Origin: Oryzomonas japonica
Lineage (GTDB): Bacteria; Desulfobacterota; Desulfuromonadia; Geobacterales; Pseudopelobacteraceae
Assembly: GCF_008802365.1 (NCBI RefSeq)
Contig: NZ_VZQZ01000005.1
Span: forward strand, 124,001 to 188,000
Direction: 5' to 3'
Length of the DNA stretch: 64,000 bases
Part shown: in pieces, positions 55,387 to 63,128 of the stretch
Position numbering within the stretch: the stretch's first letter is position 1
How the letters are laid out: the number at the start of each line of letters is the position of its first letter
Position numbers and translations under genes: made by a program
The notes under the pieces: generated by a model
The model's database searches: none
Told to the model about the DNA's origin: nothing
The model's input: the letters and a program-made list of their open reading frames with translations, nothing else

Positions 55387-56916
55387 CTAGGCTGTTTTCT
55401 CCCCGAATGCCGCGGCGGCCTCCTCGCGGTCGTCAAAGTGGTGTTTGGTCGTGCCGATGATCTGGTAATCCTCATGCCCCTTGCCGGCCAGGAGCAGGAT
55501 GTCGCCCGGCCGGGCCAGGCGTGCTGCCAAGCGGATGGCTGCACGGCGGTTTTCCAACATGACGAAGCCTTTTTCGTCCAATGCGGGCCGTGCCGTCAAC
55601 TCTTCGGGCGTGTATTCCCGTATGCCGAGGGGCGTGATGCCTTCCTTGACCTGGGCCAGTATGGCGAGCGGGTCCTCGGTTCGGGGGTTGTCCGAGGTGG
55701 CGATGGCCAGGTCGCTCATCTCCGCGGCGATCTTCCCCATGATCGGGCGTTTGCCCGGATCGCGGTCGCCGCCGCAGCCGAAGACGGTGATGATCCGGCC
55801 CGTTGCTATCTCCTTCAGGGTCGCGAGTACGTTGTACAAGGCGTCGCCGGTGTGGGCGTAGTCCACCAGGCAGGTGATGCCAAAGGTATTGCCCACCCGC
55901 TCCAGGCGGCCCGGAACCGTGGCGTGCCCTTCGATGCCGGCCTTGATGGCCGTGAGCGGCAGGTCCAGGGCGACGCCGGCCGCAACGGCCGCCAGGATGT
56001 TGGAGAGGTTGAAGCGTCCCAATAGTTTGGAGGCAAAGGGGAGCTCTCCGGCGGGCGTCCTGATGGTCCCGCTGATGCCGTTAACGGTGATGGCCACCTC
56101 CACCGGGCGGACGTCGCCGGGGTAATCGATGCCGTAACCGATCACCGGACAGGCGGCCGTGTCCGCCACCCGGGCGCCGTAGCTGTCGTCCATGTTGATG
56201 GCGGCCCGGCGGCGCGGTTTGGCGGCGGTGGGCTGTAGCAATTCGGCAAAGAGGCGCTGCTTGGCGTGCAGGTATTCCTCCATGGTGCCGTGATAGTCGA
56301 GGTGATCCCTGGTCAGGTTGCTGAAGATGCCCACATCGAAGTGGCAACCGTCGGCCCGTTTCTGCTCCAGGGCATGGGACGACACCTCCATCACGAACGC
56401 CTGGGCGCCGGCATCGGCCAACTGGCGGAACGCTGCCTGCAATTCGGTGGATTCGGGCGTGGTACGGGAGGCCTCGATGGTGGTTGCGCCGAAGCGGTAG
56501 CTGATGGTGCCGAGCACCGCCGCGGGCAGGCCTGCCGCCGCCAGGATCGCCTCGATCAGGTAGGTGGTGGTGGTCTTGCCGTTGGTGCCGGTAATGCCGA
56601 TCAGCGGCCGGTCTGCGGTCGGATTGCCGTAGAACGCCGCCGCCATGCGGGCCATGGCCGCACGGCCGTCAGTCACTCTGATCCAAGTGCAGTCGGCGGG
56701 GGCACAGGCGGCATCTTCCAGCACCACGGCGGCTGCACCGTTCTGCACTGCCTGGCGGATGAAACGGTGGCCGTCGGCCGCCGTGCCGCGCAGAGCGAAG
56801 AAGAGCGTGCCCGGCTTGATCTGGCGCGAGTCACAACTCAGGGCCGTGATCTCGATGGCTTCGCTGCCGTGGCGTTCGGCGTCCGGTATCGGGGCAAGGA
56901 TGTGGGCAAGTTTCAT
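55387..56916 (-). CDS. murE: UDP-MurNAc-dipeptide--diamino acid ligase MurE
   Basis: About 509 residues. [74 protein letters not shown]. The substrate motif DNPRTEDPLAIL is the DNPR form that selects meso-diaminopimelate, so the wall is predicted to be DAP type. ATG 56916 has CGGAGAATAGC upstream; 56940 is not needed. Confidence 0.96.
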   Translation of the reverse strand: MKLAHILAPIPDAERHGSEAIEITALSCDSRQIKPGTLFFALRGTAADGHRFIRQAVQNGAAAVVLEDAACAPADCTWIRVTDGRAAMARMAAAFYGNPTADRPLIGITGTNGKTTTTYLIEAILAAAGLPAAVLGTISYRFGATTIEASRTTPESTELQAAFRQLADAGAQAFVMEVSSHALEQKRADGCHFDVGIFSNLTRDHLDYHGTMEEYLHAKQRLFAELLQPTAAKPRRRAAINMDDSYGARVADTAACPVIGYGIDYPGDVRPVEVAITVNGISGTIRTPAGELPFASKLLGRFNLSNILAAVAAGVALDLPLTAIKAGIEGHATVPGRLERVGNTFGITCLVDYAHTGDALYNVLATLKEIATGRIITVFGCGGDRDPGKRPIMGKIAAEMSDLAIATSDNPRTEDPLAILAQVKEGITPLGIREYTPEELTARPALDEKGFVMLENRRAAIRLAARLARPGDILLLAGKGHEDYQIIGTTKHHFDDREEAAAAFGEKTA

Positions 56917-56927
56917 GCTATTCTCCG

Positions 56928-56963
56928 AAAAATGACACAACCTGCCGACGGGTGCAGGTTGTG
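56928..56963 (-). terminator. Terminator-like hairpin between ftsI and murE
   Basis: CACAACCTGC and GCAGGTTGTG form a perfect 10-bp stem with an 8-nt loop. On the minus (coding) strand it is followed by TCATTTTT. It lies in the 52-bp gap inside the dcw operon, immediately ahead of the murE ribosome site, so it may attenuate transcription. Confidence 0.6.
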
Positions 56964-56968
56964 ATGGT

Positions 56969-58942
56969 TCATGCGGAAGGTGTGAATTTTATCCAAACCT
57001 CGTCTACCCCTCGGATCGTCTGACCGGGGGGGGGGTTCTGTTCCACGGCCCGTCCGCTCCCCATCAGCTTGATATTGATACCGCGCTTTTCCATCACCTG
57101 CATGACCCGCCGCATGCTCATGCCTCGGAAATCCGGCATAACGGCAACCCCGGTAGTCGCATCCAGGGCGTCTCCCTCCGACGCTGCATCCGCCTTCGGG
57201 GGGGGCGGGGTCTGGGCGGCAACGACCTTGGGCGTCTTTTGGGTCTCGCCCTTGGGCATGATTTTCAGATAGGCCAGCGCATTCACGGCAATGGAGCGGA
57301 AGGCCGGGGCCGCCACCACGCCGCCGTAGGGGCTGGTCTTCGGTTCGTCGATCACCACCAGGATCGTCAGTTTGGGCTTGTCGGCCGGGACGAAACCGAT
57401 AAACGAGCCGGTCCTCCGGGTGGCGGAGTAGCCGTGGGTCACCGGGTCCGCCTTTTGAGCCGTGCCGGTCTTGCCGGCCACCAGAAACCCGTCTATGGCG
57501 GCGTTGAGGCCGGTACCACCTTCGCTGGTGACGCTCTCCATCATCCTGGTGACCTTTTTGGCCGTATCCGTGGAGATCACGCGGCGCACCACCTGGGGTT
57601 CGAATTTCTGCACCTCGCGGCCGCTGTCGTCCAGGATGCGCTCCACAATGTAAGGCTTCATGAGCGTGCCGCCGTTGGCAACGGCGGAAACCGCGCTCAC
57701 CAGTTGGATGGCCGAGACCGAGACCCCCTGGCCGAAGGAGATGGTGGCCAGATCAACCCCGTACCAGCGGTGCTTGTCCCGCAGGTTGCCCGGGGACTCC
57801 CCCGGGAGGTCCACGCCGGTGCGTTCGCCGAACCCGAAATTTCTCAGATAGCGGAAGAGCCGTTCATCGCCGAGCTTGAAGCCGATCTTGGCCGCGCCGA
57901 TATTGCTCGAATACTTGAGGATGTCGCTCACGGACAGCCGGGCGAAGCTGTGGGTATCGTGGATGGTCCGGTCGGCGACGGTATAGCGGCCGTTCTCGCA
58001 GTTGATAAGGTCGGTGGGCCTGAGTATCCTCTCCTCCAGTGCCGCGGAGACCAGGAAGATCTTGAAGGTCGAACCGGGCTCGAAACTGTCGGCGACGACC
58101 CGGTTGCGCAGTACGGCCTGGGAGTAATGGGCATAGGCGTTGGGGTTGAAGGTGGGATAGTTGGCCATGGCGAGAACCCTGCCGGTATCCGATTCCATGA
58201 CCAGGGCCATGCCGTTTTTGGCGCCGCTCTCCGTAACCGCCTTGGCCAGTTCCTTTTCTGCGATGTATTCGATGTTCTTGTCCAGGGTGAGAACGATGTT
58301 CTTGCCCGGCGAAGAATTTTTGATGACCGTATCCTTGAGGGCTATATCGCGCCCCAAGGCATCGCGCTCGGTCACCATATAGCCGGTGTTGCCCAGGATG
58401 ACGGAATCGTATTTGCGCTCCACCCCTTCCAGCCCGACCGGGTCCACGCCGGTAAATCCGACCACGTGGGAAGCGACCTCGCTATTGGGGTAAAAGCGTT
58501 TCGACTCGGAGACAAAGCCGATGCCGGTCAGCTTGAGGTTCTTGATGCGGGCCGCTACCTCGGGGGTCAGGCGCCGCTCGATCCAGACAAAACCCTTGTC
58601 GCAGGAAAGCTTTTTGAGTAGTTCCTGCTTTGATGTCCCGAGAAACGGCGCCAGCACCCCGGCCGTGCCGTCCATGTCCTTGATGCGGCGCGGTTCGGCA
58701 TAGCATGAATCCATGTCCACGGACACGGCCAGCGGCGTGCCGTTACGGTCCATGATGACGCCGCGACCCGGGGTGAGCTGGACGATATGCTGGTGCTGCC
58801 GCTCGGCCTTCTTCACCAACTCCTCGTGCTGGAGTATCTGGAGATAGAACGCCCTGCCGGTGACGCTCAGGAACAACAGGCCGAATATGGTCCCGATCAT
58901 GACGATCCGGACCCTGGCCCATTTTTCCCGGTCAGTATTCAT
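56969..58942 (-). CDS. ftsI: Septal peptidoglycan transpeptidase FtsI (PBP3) with PASTA domain
   Basis: 657 residues. One N-terminal helix, then the pedestal domain (RGVIMDRNGTPLAVSVD) and the transpeptidase with SxxK in FEPGSTFKIFL, SxN in KYSSNIGAAK and KTG in VAGKTGTAQK. The last 70 residues form a PASTA domain (VMPDFRGMSMRRVMQVM ... EQNPPPGQTI), an addition seen in some but not all FtsI proteins and also in Spo-type PBPs. Position between ftsL and murE makes FtsI the best call. Confidence 0.95.
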   Translation of the reverse strand: MNTDREKWARVRIVMIGTIFGLLFLSVTGRAFYLQILQHEELVKKAERQHQHIVQLTPGRGVIMDRNGTPLAVSVDMDSCYAEPRRIKDMDGTAGVLAPFLGTSKQELLKKLSCDKGFVWIERRLTPEVAARIKNLKLTGIGFVSESKRFYPNSEVASHVVGFTGVDPVGLEGVERKYDSVILGNTGYMVTERDALGRDIALKDTVIKNSSPGKNIVLTLDKNIEYIAEKELAKAVTESGAKNGMALVMESDTGRVLAMANYPTFNPNAYAHYSQAVLRNRVVADSFEPGSTFKIFLVSAALEERILRPTDLINCENGRYTVADRTIHDTHSFARLSVSDILKYSSNIGAAKIGFKLGDERLFRYLRNFGFGERTGVDLPGESPGNLRDKHRWYGVDLATISFGQGVSVSAIQLVSAVSAVANGGTLMKPYIVERILDDSGREVQKFEPQVVRRVISTDTAKKVTRMMESVTSEGGTGLNAAIDGFLVAGKTGTAQKADPVTHGYSATRRTGSFIGFVPADKPKLTILVVIDEPKTSPYGGVVAAPAFRSIAVNALAYLKIMPKGETQKTPKVVAAQTPPPPKADAASEGDALDATTGVAVMPDFRGMSMRRVMQVMEKRGINIKLMGSGRAVEQNPPPGQTIRGVDEVWIKFTPSA

Positions 58943-59280
58943 TTGACGACGATCACCTGTTGCTCGGTGGGCAGGCCCATGGCCAAGTCGCCCTTGGCGA
59001 TGGTCTCGATACGTTCAGGTGTCTTGAGGGACGCCGCTTCGAGCTTGAGCCGTTTCTGCTCCTGTTCCGCATCCTTCAGTTGACGGTTGGTCTCGGATAT
59101 GCGCAGATTCAGGTCGATCAGCTTGAAACGCGACCAGACATGGAAAACCGAAACGATCGTGAAAAGGACCATGCAGATCATCAGGAACTTGAACATGTCC
59201 ACCCGCTGGGTGACCAGTTCGGTTCCGCTCAAGGGGCGCGGAGCGACGACCTTGCCGTATTCGGTTCTTGCCTGTGCCAT
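58939..59280 (-). CDS. ftsL: Cell division protein FtsL
   Basis: 113 residues with one helix (MFKFLMICMVLFTIVSVFHVW) and a coiled-coil periplasmic part (LNLRISETNRQLKDAEQEQKRLKLEAASL). The family is too diverged for firm motif calls; assignment rests on size, topology and position between rsmH and ftsI. The ftsI ATG overlaps its stop. Confidence 0.85.
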   Translation of the reverse strand: MAQARTEYGKVVAPRPLSGTELVTQRVDMFKFLMICMVLFTIVSVFHVWSRFKLIDLNLRISETNRQLKDAEQEQKRLKLEAASLKTPERIETIAKGDLAMGLPTEQQVIVVK

Positions 59281-59297
59281 GCGGTACCTCCCTACAT

Positions 59298-59323
59298 CGT
59301 GAATCGTGAGACGTGAATCGTGA
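59298..59323. repeat. CGTGAATCGTGA direct repeat (family B relative)
   Basis: Two copies of CGTGAATCGTGA at a 14-bp period in the 96-bp rsmH-ftsL gap. Related to the 843-908 array. Confidence 0.65.
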
Positions 59324-59376
59324 ACTTTGAATCCGCGTCTGTTCGAAGCGACGGCCCCGTCAGAAGAAGGGGCTGA

Positions 59377-60330
59377 CTACGCGCTTAAATCCAGTTTCTC
59401 GGCGCCCCGCAACTTGGCGCTGCGCGCCCGCGGGTTCCGGGTGATTTCGGCCTCCGATGCCGTGACCGGACGGCTGGTCAGCACCCTTACCCGCGGTTTT
59501 TGTCCGCAGACGCAGACCGGGAACTGGCGCGGGCAGGTGCAGCCGGTGGCGTACTCCCGGAAGATATGTTTGACGATCCGGTCTTCCAGGGAGTGGAACG
59601 AGATGACCGCCGCTCGTCCACCCGGCTTTAAACGGTCGAGGGCGGCGCGCAGCCCCTGTTCCAGACTTTCCAACTCCCGGTTGACGGCGATCCGCAGGGC
59701 CTGAAAGGTGCGGGTGGCGGGGTGGATGCGCTCCTCCCACTTGGCCTTGGGGATGGCCCCCTTGATGATATCCGTCAACTGCAGCGTGGTCAGTATCGCC
59801 TGCTCGCCACGGGCCTTGACGATGAAGGCGGCGATCCTCTTGGCCCAGCGCTCCTCGCCATAGTCCCGGATGATCCGTTCCAACTCCTGCTCCGGCAACT
59901 CGTTCACCAAGTCGGCGGCGGTTTCCGCTCCGCCGGCATCCATGCGCATGTCCAACGGAGCGTCCTGCTGGAAACTGAAGCCGCGCGCCCCGCTGTCCAA
60001 CTGGTGGGAGGAAACCCCCAGATCGAGGATGAACCCGTCCAGGGCGGCAATGCCCATTGCGTCCAGATGCCGGTCGAGCTCGGCGAAGTTGCCGTGAACC
60101 AGGCGGACCGCGGGGCCGAATTCAGCCAGCCTGCGGCCGGCCGCCTCCAGCGCCTCTTGATCCTGGTCGATCCCGATCACCATCCCGTTACCGGGGCCGC
60201 ACAGTTCGGCGATCAGCGCCGTGTGCCCGCCGCCCCCCAAGGTTCCGTCCAGGTAGATCCCTCCCGGCCGGGGCTGTAGCAGGGCGATGACCTCGTCCGG
60301 CATGACCGACAGGTGATGGAAGGAGGTCAT
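59377..60330 (-). CDS. rsmH: 16S rRNA (cytosine-1402-N4)-methyltransferase RsmH
   Basis: 317 residues. [35 protein letters not shown] (SAM site), [44 protein letters not shown] and [17 protein letters not shown]. Starts one base after the mraZ stop, as is normal for the dcw cluster. Confidence 0.97.
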   Translation of the reverse strand: MTSFHHLSVMPDEVIALLQPRPGGIYLDGTLGGGGHTALIAELCGPGNGMVIGIDQDQEALEAAGRRLAEFGPAVRLVHGNFAELDRHLDAMGIAALDGFILDLGVSSHQLDSGARGFSFQQDAPLDMRMDAGGAETAADLVNELPEQELERIIRDYGEERWAKRIAAFIVKARGEQAILTTLQLTDIIKGAIPKAKWEERIHPATRTFQALRIAVNRELESLEQGLRAALDRLKPGGRAAVISFHSLEDRIVKHIFREYATGCTCPRQFPVCVCGQKPRVRVLTSRPVTASEAEITRNPRARSAKLRGAEKLDLSA

Positions 60331-60331
60331 C

Positions 60332-60829
60332 TTAAATGCCTAGTGCGGCGAGCGCTTCCGAATCCAGCGGGAAGTTTTTCTCGTCCTGCGCGTTGATGCG
60401 GCTATACGTCCCCTTGCTCCAGATATCGAAGCGTTGTCCCATGCCGACGAACCAGATGTCCCGTTCCAATTCGGCGTGCAGCCGCAGTGCAGAGGGAATC
60501 AGCACCCGTCCGAGCTTGTCGGCGCAGCACTCCTCCGCCGGGTTGATGATCTGGCGCTTGATGCTGTTCAACTGCGTCGACGTGAACCCCCCCTCGTTGG
60601 CAAGGATCTTTTTCTTTATCCCGGACCACGCGTCCAGGGGATACACGGAAAGGCCGCGGCCAAAGGTGCCGTCACCCAGGTCAACGGGGGCGGCCTTGGT
60701 GATGATGAAGCGCGCATCTTCCGACAGGCCGACGAGCGCATCCCTGAATTTGACCGGGATACAGGTCCGTCCTTTGCCGTCGATGGTGCTCGGGGTTTCC
60801 CCCCCGAATATGTCGATTGCCTCGGTCAT
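60332..60829 (-). CDS. mraZ: Transcriptional regulator MraZ
   Basis: DNA-binding repressor of the dcw cluster; forms ring-shaped oligomers. 165 residues with two AbrB-like SpoVT folds: [23 protein letters not shown] and [21 protein letters not shown]. First gene of the cluster; three GTGG boxes lie directly before its start. Confidence 0.96.
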   Translation of the reverse strand: MTEAIDIFGGETPSTIDGKGRTCIPVKFRDALVGLSEDARFIITKAAPVDLGDGTFGRGLSVYPLDAWSGIKKKILANEGGFTSTQLNSIKRQIINPAEECCADKLGRVLIPSALRLHAELERDIWFVGMGQRFDIWSKGTYSRINAQDEKNFPLDSEALAALGI

Positions 60830-60860
60830 TTACCACCAATTTCCACTTTTTTCCACCTTA
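60830..60860 (-). promoter_or_regulatory. Three MraZ boxes ahead of mraZ
   Basis: On the minus strand AGGTGGAAAA, AAGTGGAAAT, TGGTGGTAAA: GTGG repeats at exact 10-bp spacing, the arrangement reported for MraZ operators. The box nearest the gene overlaps the Shine-Dalgarno and is 4 nt from ATG. Autoregulation is inferred. Confidence 0.75.
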
Positions 60861-60867
60861 TGGGAAA

Positions 60868-60896
60868 TTTATAGCGGCGGTCAAGGGGTATGTCAA
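60868..60896 (-). promoter_or_regulatory. Strong sigma70 promoter of the dcw cluster
   Basis: Minus strand TTGACA (60896-60891), 17-bp spacer, TATAAA (60873-60868). Start predicted near 60861, so the MraZ boxes lie at the beginning of the transcript. Confidence 0.8.
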
Positions 60897-60934
60897 GATA
60901 AAACGTGAGGTTGCAGTGGGTTTCTTCAACAAAA

Positions 60935-60960
60935 GACCTCCCCCGTTTCCGGGGGAGGTC
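60935..60960 (-). terminator. Terminator of the 61 kb small operon
   Basis: GACCTCCCCCG-GAAA-CGGGGGAGGTC then TTTTG on the minus strand. Insulates the mraZ promoter from upstream transcription. Confidence 0.85.
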
Positions 60961-60985
60961 GAGAGTCTCAGGCATGTCGGAACCG

Positions 60986-61330
60986 TTATTTCTTCCGACG
61001 GTCCGAAAGGGAGATGACCTTGGGGTTGCCGGAATTATGCGTAGCACGCTCCTGTTGTTCCTTTTTGCCCTGTTCCTCTTGGAGTTGCTCCTGCTCAACC
61101 GGCGGGACGACCTGTTCCATGCGGATGGGGGTGCCCCCCATGGTGAAGTCGGCGCCGTCGAGTTGGAATTCGTCCAGGATCCAGGTAAATATCTGGAGCG
61201 GAAAGGTGAACACCATCAGGCGCACCTGCCACCATCCCGGCTTTACGTCGGGGGTGAGCTCCTCGATGCGGGCATAGAAGCCCGGTTTGTTGTCAACGTT
61301 GATCAGGACGATATCGTGGGTGGTGACCAT
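60986..61330 (-). CDS. Conserved small protein, unknown
   Basis: 114 residues. The first 75 have mixed beta/alpha character (HDIVLINVDNKPGFYARIEEL, WWQVRLMVFTFPLQIFTWILDEFQLDG), possibly a compact beta domain. The tail is Gln/Glu/Lys-rich and charged. No signal peptide. ATG 61330 has GAGGATGCACC upstream. Co-oriented with and 27 bp after the YkgJ-like gene. I do not recognise the family. Confidence 0.7.
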   Translation of the reverse strand: MVTTHDIVLINVDNKPGFYARIEELTPDVKPGWWQVRLMVFTFPLQIFTWILDEFQLDGADFTMGGTPIRMEQVVPPVEQEQLQEEQGKKEQQERATHNSGNPKVISLSDRRKK

Positions 61331-61357
61331 GGTGCATCCTCGCGATTCTTTGTTTTG

Positions 61358-61903
61358 TTAATTGGTAACGTCCCGGCGCGCCACGTCCGTGCCGTCGGGG
61401 TGTTCGGCCAGCAGCAGGAGCGGTTGGCCGAGTCGCCGCCCCAGCAGGGTCTCCGCCCGTTTCACGCTCTGGCGCAACTCCTGTTCCAGGCGGGCCAGAG
61501 TGTGGGTTGTCGGCTCTTCCAGGCGATCTGCTATGGCCTCGCAGATGAACAGTACGCAATCGAGCGGCCGGACCGGCGCCGGCATGCGGCACCCGCCGGC
61601 ATCGCCATAGGGGCAGAGCGGTTTCTGGGTGAAATCGGGCGCCGGCAACGGCGTCTTCTGCGCAAGCACGGCCAGCAGGTCAAGTCCGCTGAAGCGGTAT
61701 TTCCCGTTCAGGCAGCACTGTCCGCCGCATGCACGGCAGATCCCAGTGCTGCCGCCGGCAACGGTCAGCGCCAGCATCTCTTCCTTGCGCCGCCGGTAGC
61801 CTGTGAGCACCGCTTCGAGTTGCTGCCGCGGGTCGTGGGGAAGCCGGTCATGGATTTTCTCCATGAGCCGCACCCCCCGGTCCCATGCCTCTTGGTCGTT
61901 CAT
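61358..61903 (-). CDS. YkgJ-like cysteine cluster protein
   Basis: About 181 residues. Cys residues in ICRACGGQCC, LCPYGDAGGC and RPLDC resemble the YkgJ/UPF0153 zinc- or iron-binding cluster. Helical N- and C-terminal parts flank it. ATG 61903 (MNDQEAWDRG) is used because the frame further upstream, to 61996, runs into the RNase P RNA gene. Function unknown. Confidence 0.78.
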   Translation of the reverse strand: MNDQEAWDRGVRLMEKIHDRLPHDPRQQLEAVLTGYRRRKEEMLALTVAGGSTGICRACGGQCCLNGKYRFSGLDLLAVLAQKTPLPAPDFTQKPLCPYGDAGGCRMPAPVRPLDCVLFICEAIADRLEEPTTHTLARLEQELRQSVKRAETLLGRRLGQPLLLLAEHPDGTDVARRDVTN

Positions 61904-61925
61904 TGGCGGTTCTCGTGAAAATTTT

Positions 61926-62294
61926 GGTTGAAGCAGTCCATAAGCCGGGTTCTGTTCCCGGAGCGGGTTACCCCTCACCGGGCGATGGTCATTCATCTGG
62001 GACTGCCGTTACCGGCAGCCTCAAGCAGCCAACCCGGAGGCATGGGCGGGCAGCCCTTAGCGCCTCCCTATTTGGCCTTGCTCCTGACGGGGTTTACCTG
62101 GCATCCGGCGTCGCCGTCGGACCCGGTGAGCTCTTACCTCACCCTTTCACCCTTACCTGCCTGAGCAGGCGGACTTCTCTCTGTGGCACTCTGCCCTGGG
62201 GTCGCCCCCGCTGGACGTTATCCAGCGTCATGCCCTATGGAGCCCGGACTTTCCTCCCTTTCGAAAAAGAGCGGCCATCTGTCCTGCTTCAACC
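61926..62294 (-). ncRNA. rnpB: RNase P RNA, bacterial type A
   Basis: Catalytic RNA that trims tRNA 5' ends. Read on the minus strand: GAGGAAAGTCCGGGCTCCAT near the 5' end (P4 strand, conserved region I), AGGTAAGGGTGAAAGGGTG, and near the 3' end ACAGAACCCGGCTTATG (conserved region V). P1 is closed by a 14-bp helix (TTTGGTTGAAGCAG with CTGCTTCAACCAAA). About 365 nt; ends are approximate by a few bases. A weak promoter (TTCGTC, 16 bp, TATGGG) is visible upstream. Confidence 0.95.
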
Positions 62295-62366
62295 AAACTG
62301 CAGCCTCGCCCATAGTCCGCGTGAGCGGTGGACGAAGCCCTTATTGATGCTACATCGCCGCCTTGG

Positions 62367-63086
62367 TTACTGGGCCGCCGGTTGCAGCTTCAGGATCAAC
62401 ACCCGCTGGCAGTGCGGGCAACTGATAAGTTCGTCGCCCTTATAGAGGCTATTGTAGAGTTGGGGAGGAAGATTCATATTGCAGCCCAGGCAATAGCCAT
62501 CCCGGGCGCCGGCGACCGCCTGTCCGCGACGCTGCTTGCGCAGGGCGTTGTAGCGCTTGACCAGGTTGGGCGGCAACTCCTTGGTGATGGCTTCGCGCCG
62601 GGCGACGTCGGCATCGATATCCTGCTGGATTTTGCTGATCTCGGCCTGCTTTTCGTCGCGGCGTTGCGAGGTGTTCTGCTCCAGTTCGGCAAGGGTCTCC
62701 TTGCGTGTGGCGATCTCGGTGTTCAACTCCTCGATCTGGCTCACCTTCTGCAATGTCTGCTCATCGATCTCGGCGGCCTGCTTGCGGGCGGCGGCGATCT
62801 CCCGGCCAACGGCCTGGTATTCCTTGTTGGTCTTGATCTCTTTCATGTTGGTTTCGGAGCGCCGGATATTTTCCTGTTCGACGGTCTGGCTGCTTTCCAG
62901 CTCTTCCTTTTCCTGCTCAAGCAGCACCACGCGGCCTTCCAGCCCGGAAAGCTCCTGGCGGGCGTCGATCAGGGCCTGTTCGATCCCGCTCATCTCTTCC
63001 GTCAGCCCGCTCTGGGTGGTTTTCAGGTTGTCGATCAGGTAATCGATCTCCTGAAGTTGTTCCAACATCTCAAGTCTCTTTTTCAA
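62367..63086 (-). CDS. DUF164 coiled-coil zinc-ribbon protein
   Basis: 239 residues. The first 175 form a long coiled coil (LEMLEQLQEIDYLIDNLKTT ... EIDEQTLQKVSQIEELN). A C-terminal C4 zinc ribbon follows: CLGCNMNLPPQ ... CPHCQRV. This is the pattern of the DUF164/CT398-like family; its role is not settled. TTG 63086 is used because GGGAGGAAACTGATT lies just upstream; ATG 63068 is the alternative. Confidence 0.86.
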   Translation of the reverse strand: MKKRLEMLEQLQEIDYLIDNLKTTQSGLTEEMSGIEQALIDARQELSGLEGRVVLLEQEKEELESSQTVEQENIRRSETNMKEIKTNKEYQAVGREIAAARKQAAEIDEQTLQKVSQIEELNTEIATRKETLAELEQNTSQRRDEKQAEISKIQQDIDADVARREAITKELPPNLVKRYNALRKQRRGQAVAGARDGYCLGCNMNLPPQLYNSLYKGDELISCPHCQRVLILKLQPAAQ

Positions 63087-63128
63087 AATCAGTTTCCTCC
63101 CGGTACAAAAATTTGTGTTGTATGGTAA

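Noticed and set aside
54127-56025. 632-codon plus-strand frame across murF and murE
   Set aside because: It spans two well-supported opposite-strand genes and has no family features.
61904-61996. N-terminal extension of the YkgJ-like protein
   Set aside because: It lies inside the RNase P RNA 3' part, so the coding reading there is fortuitous.
61885-62445. 186-codon plus-strand frame across rnpB
   Set aside because: The region matches RNase P RNA conserved regions on the minus strand.
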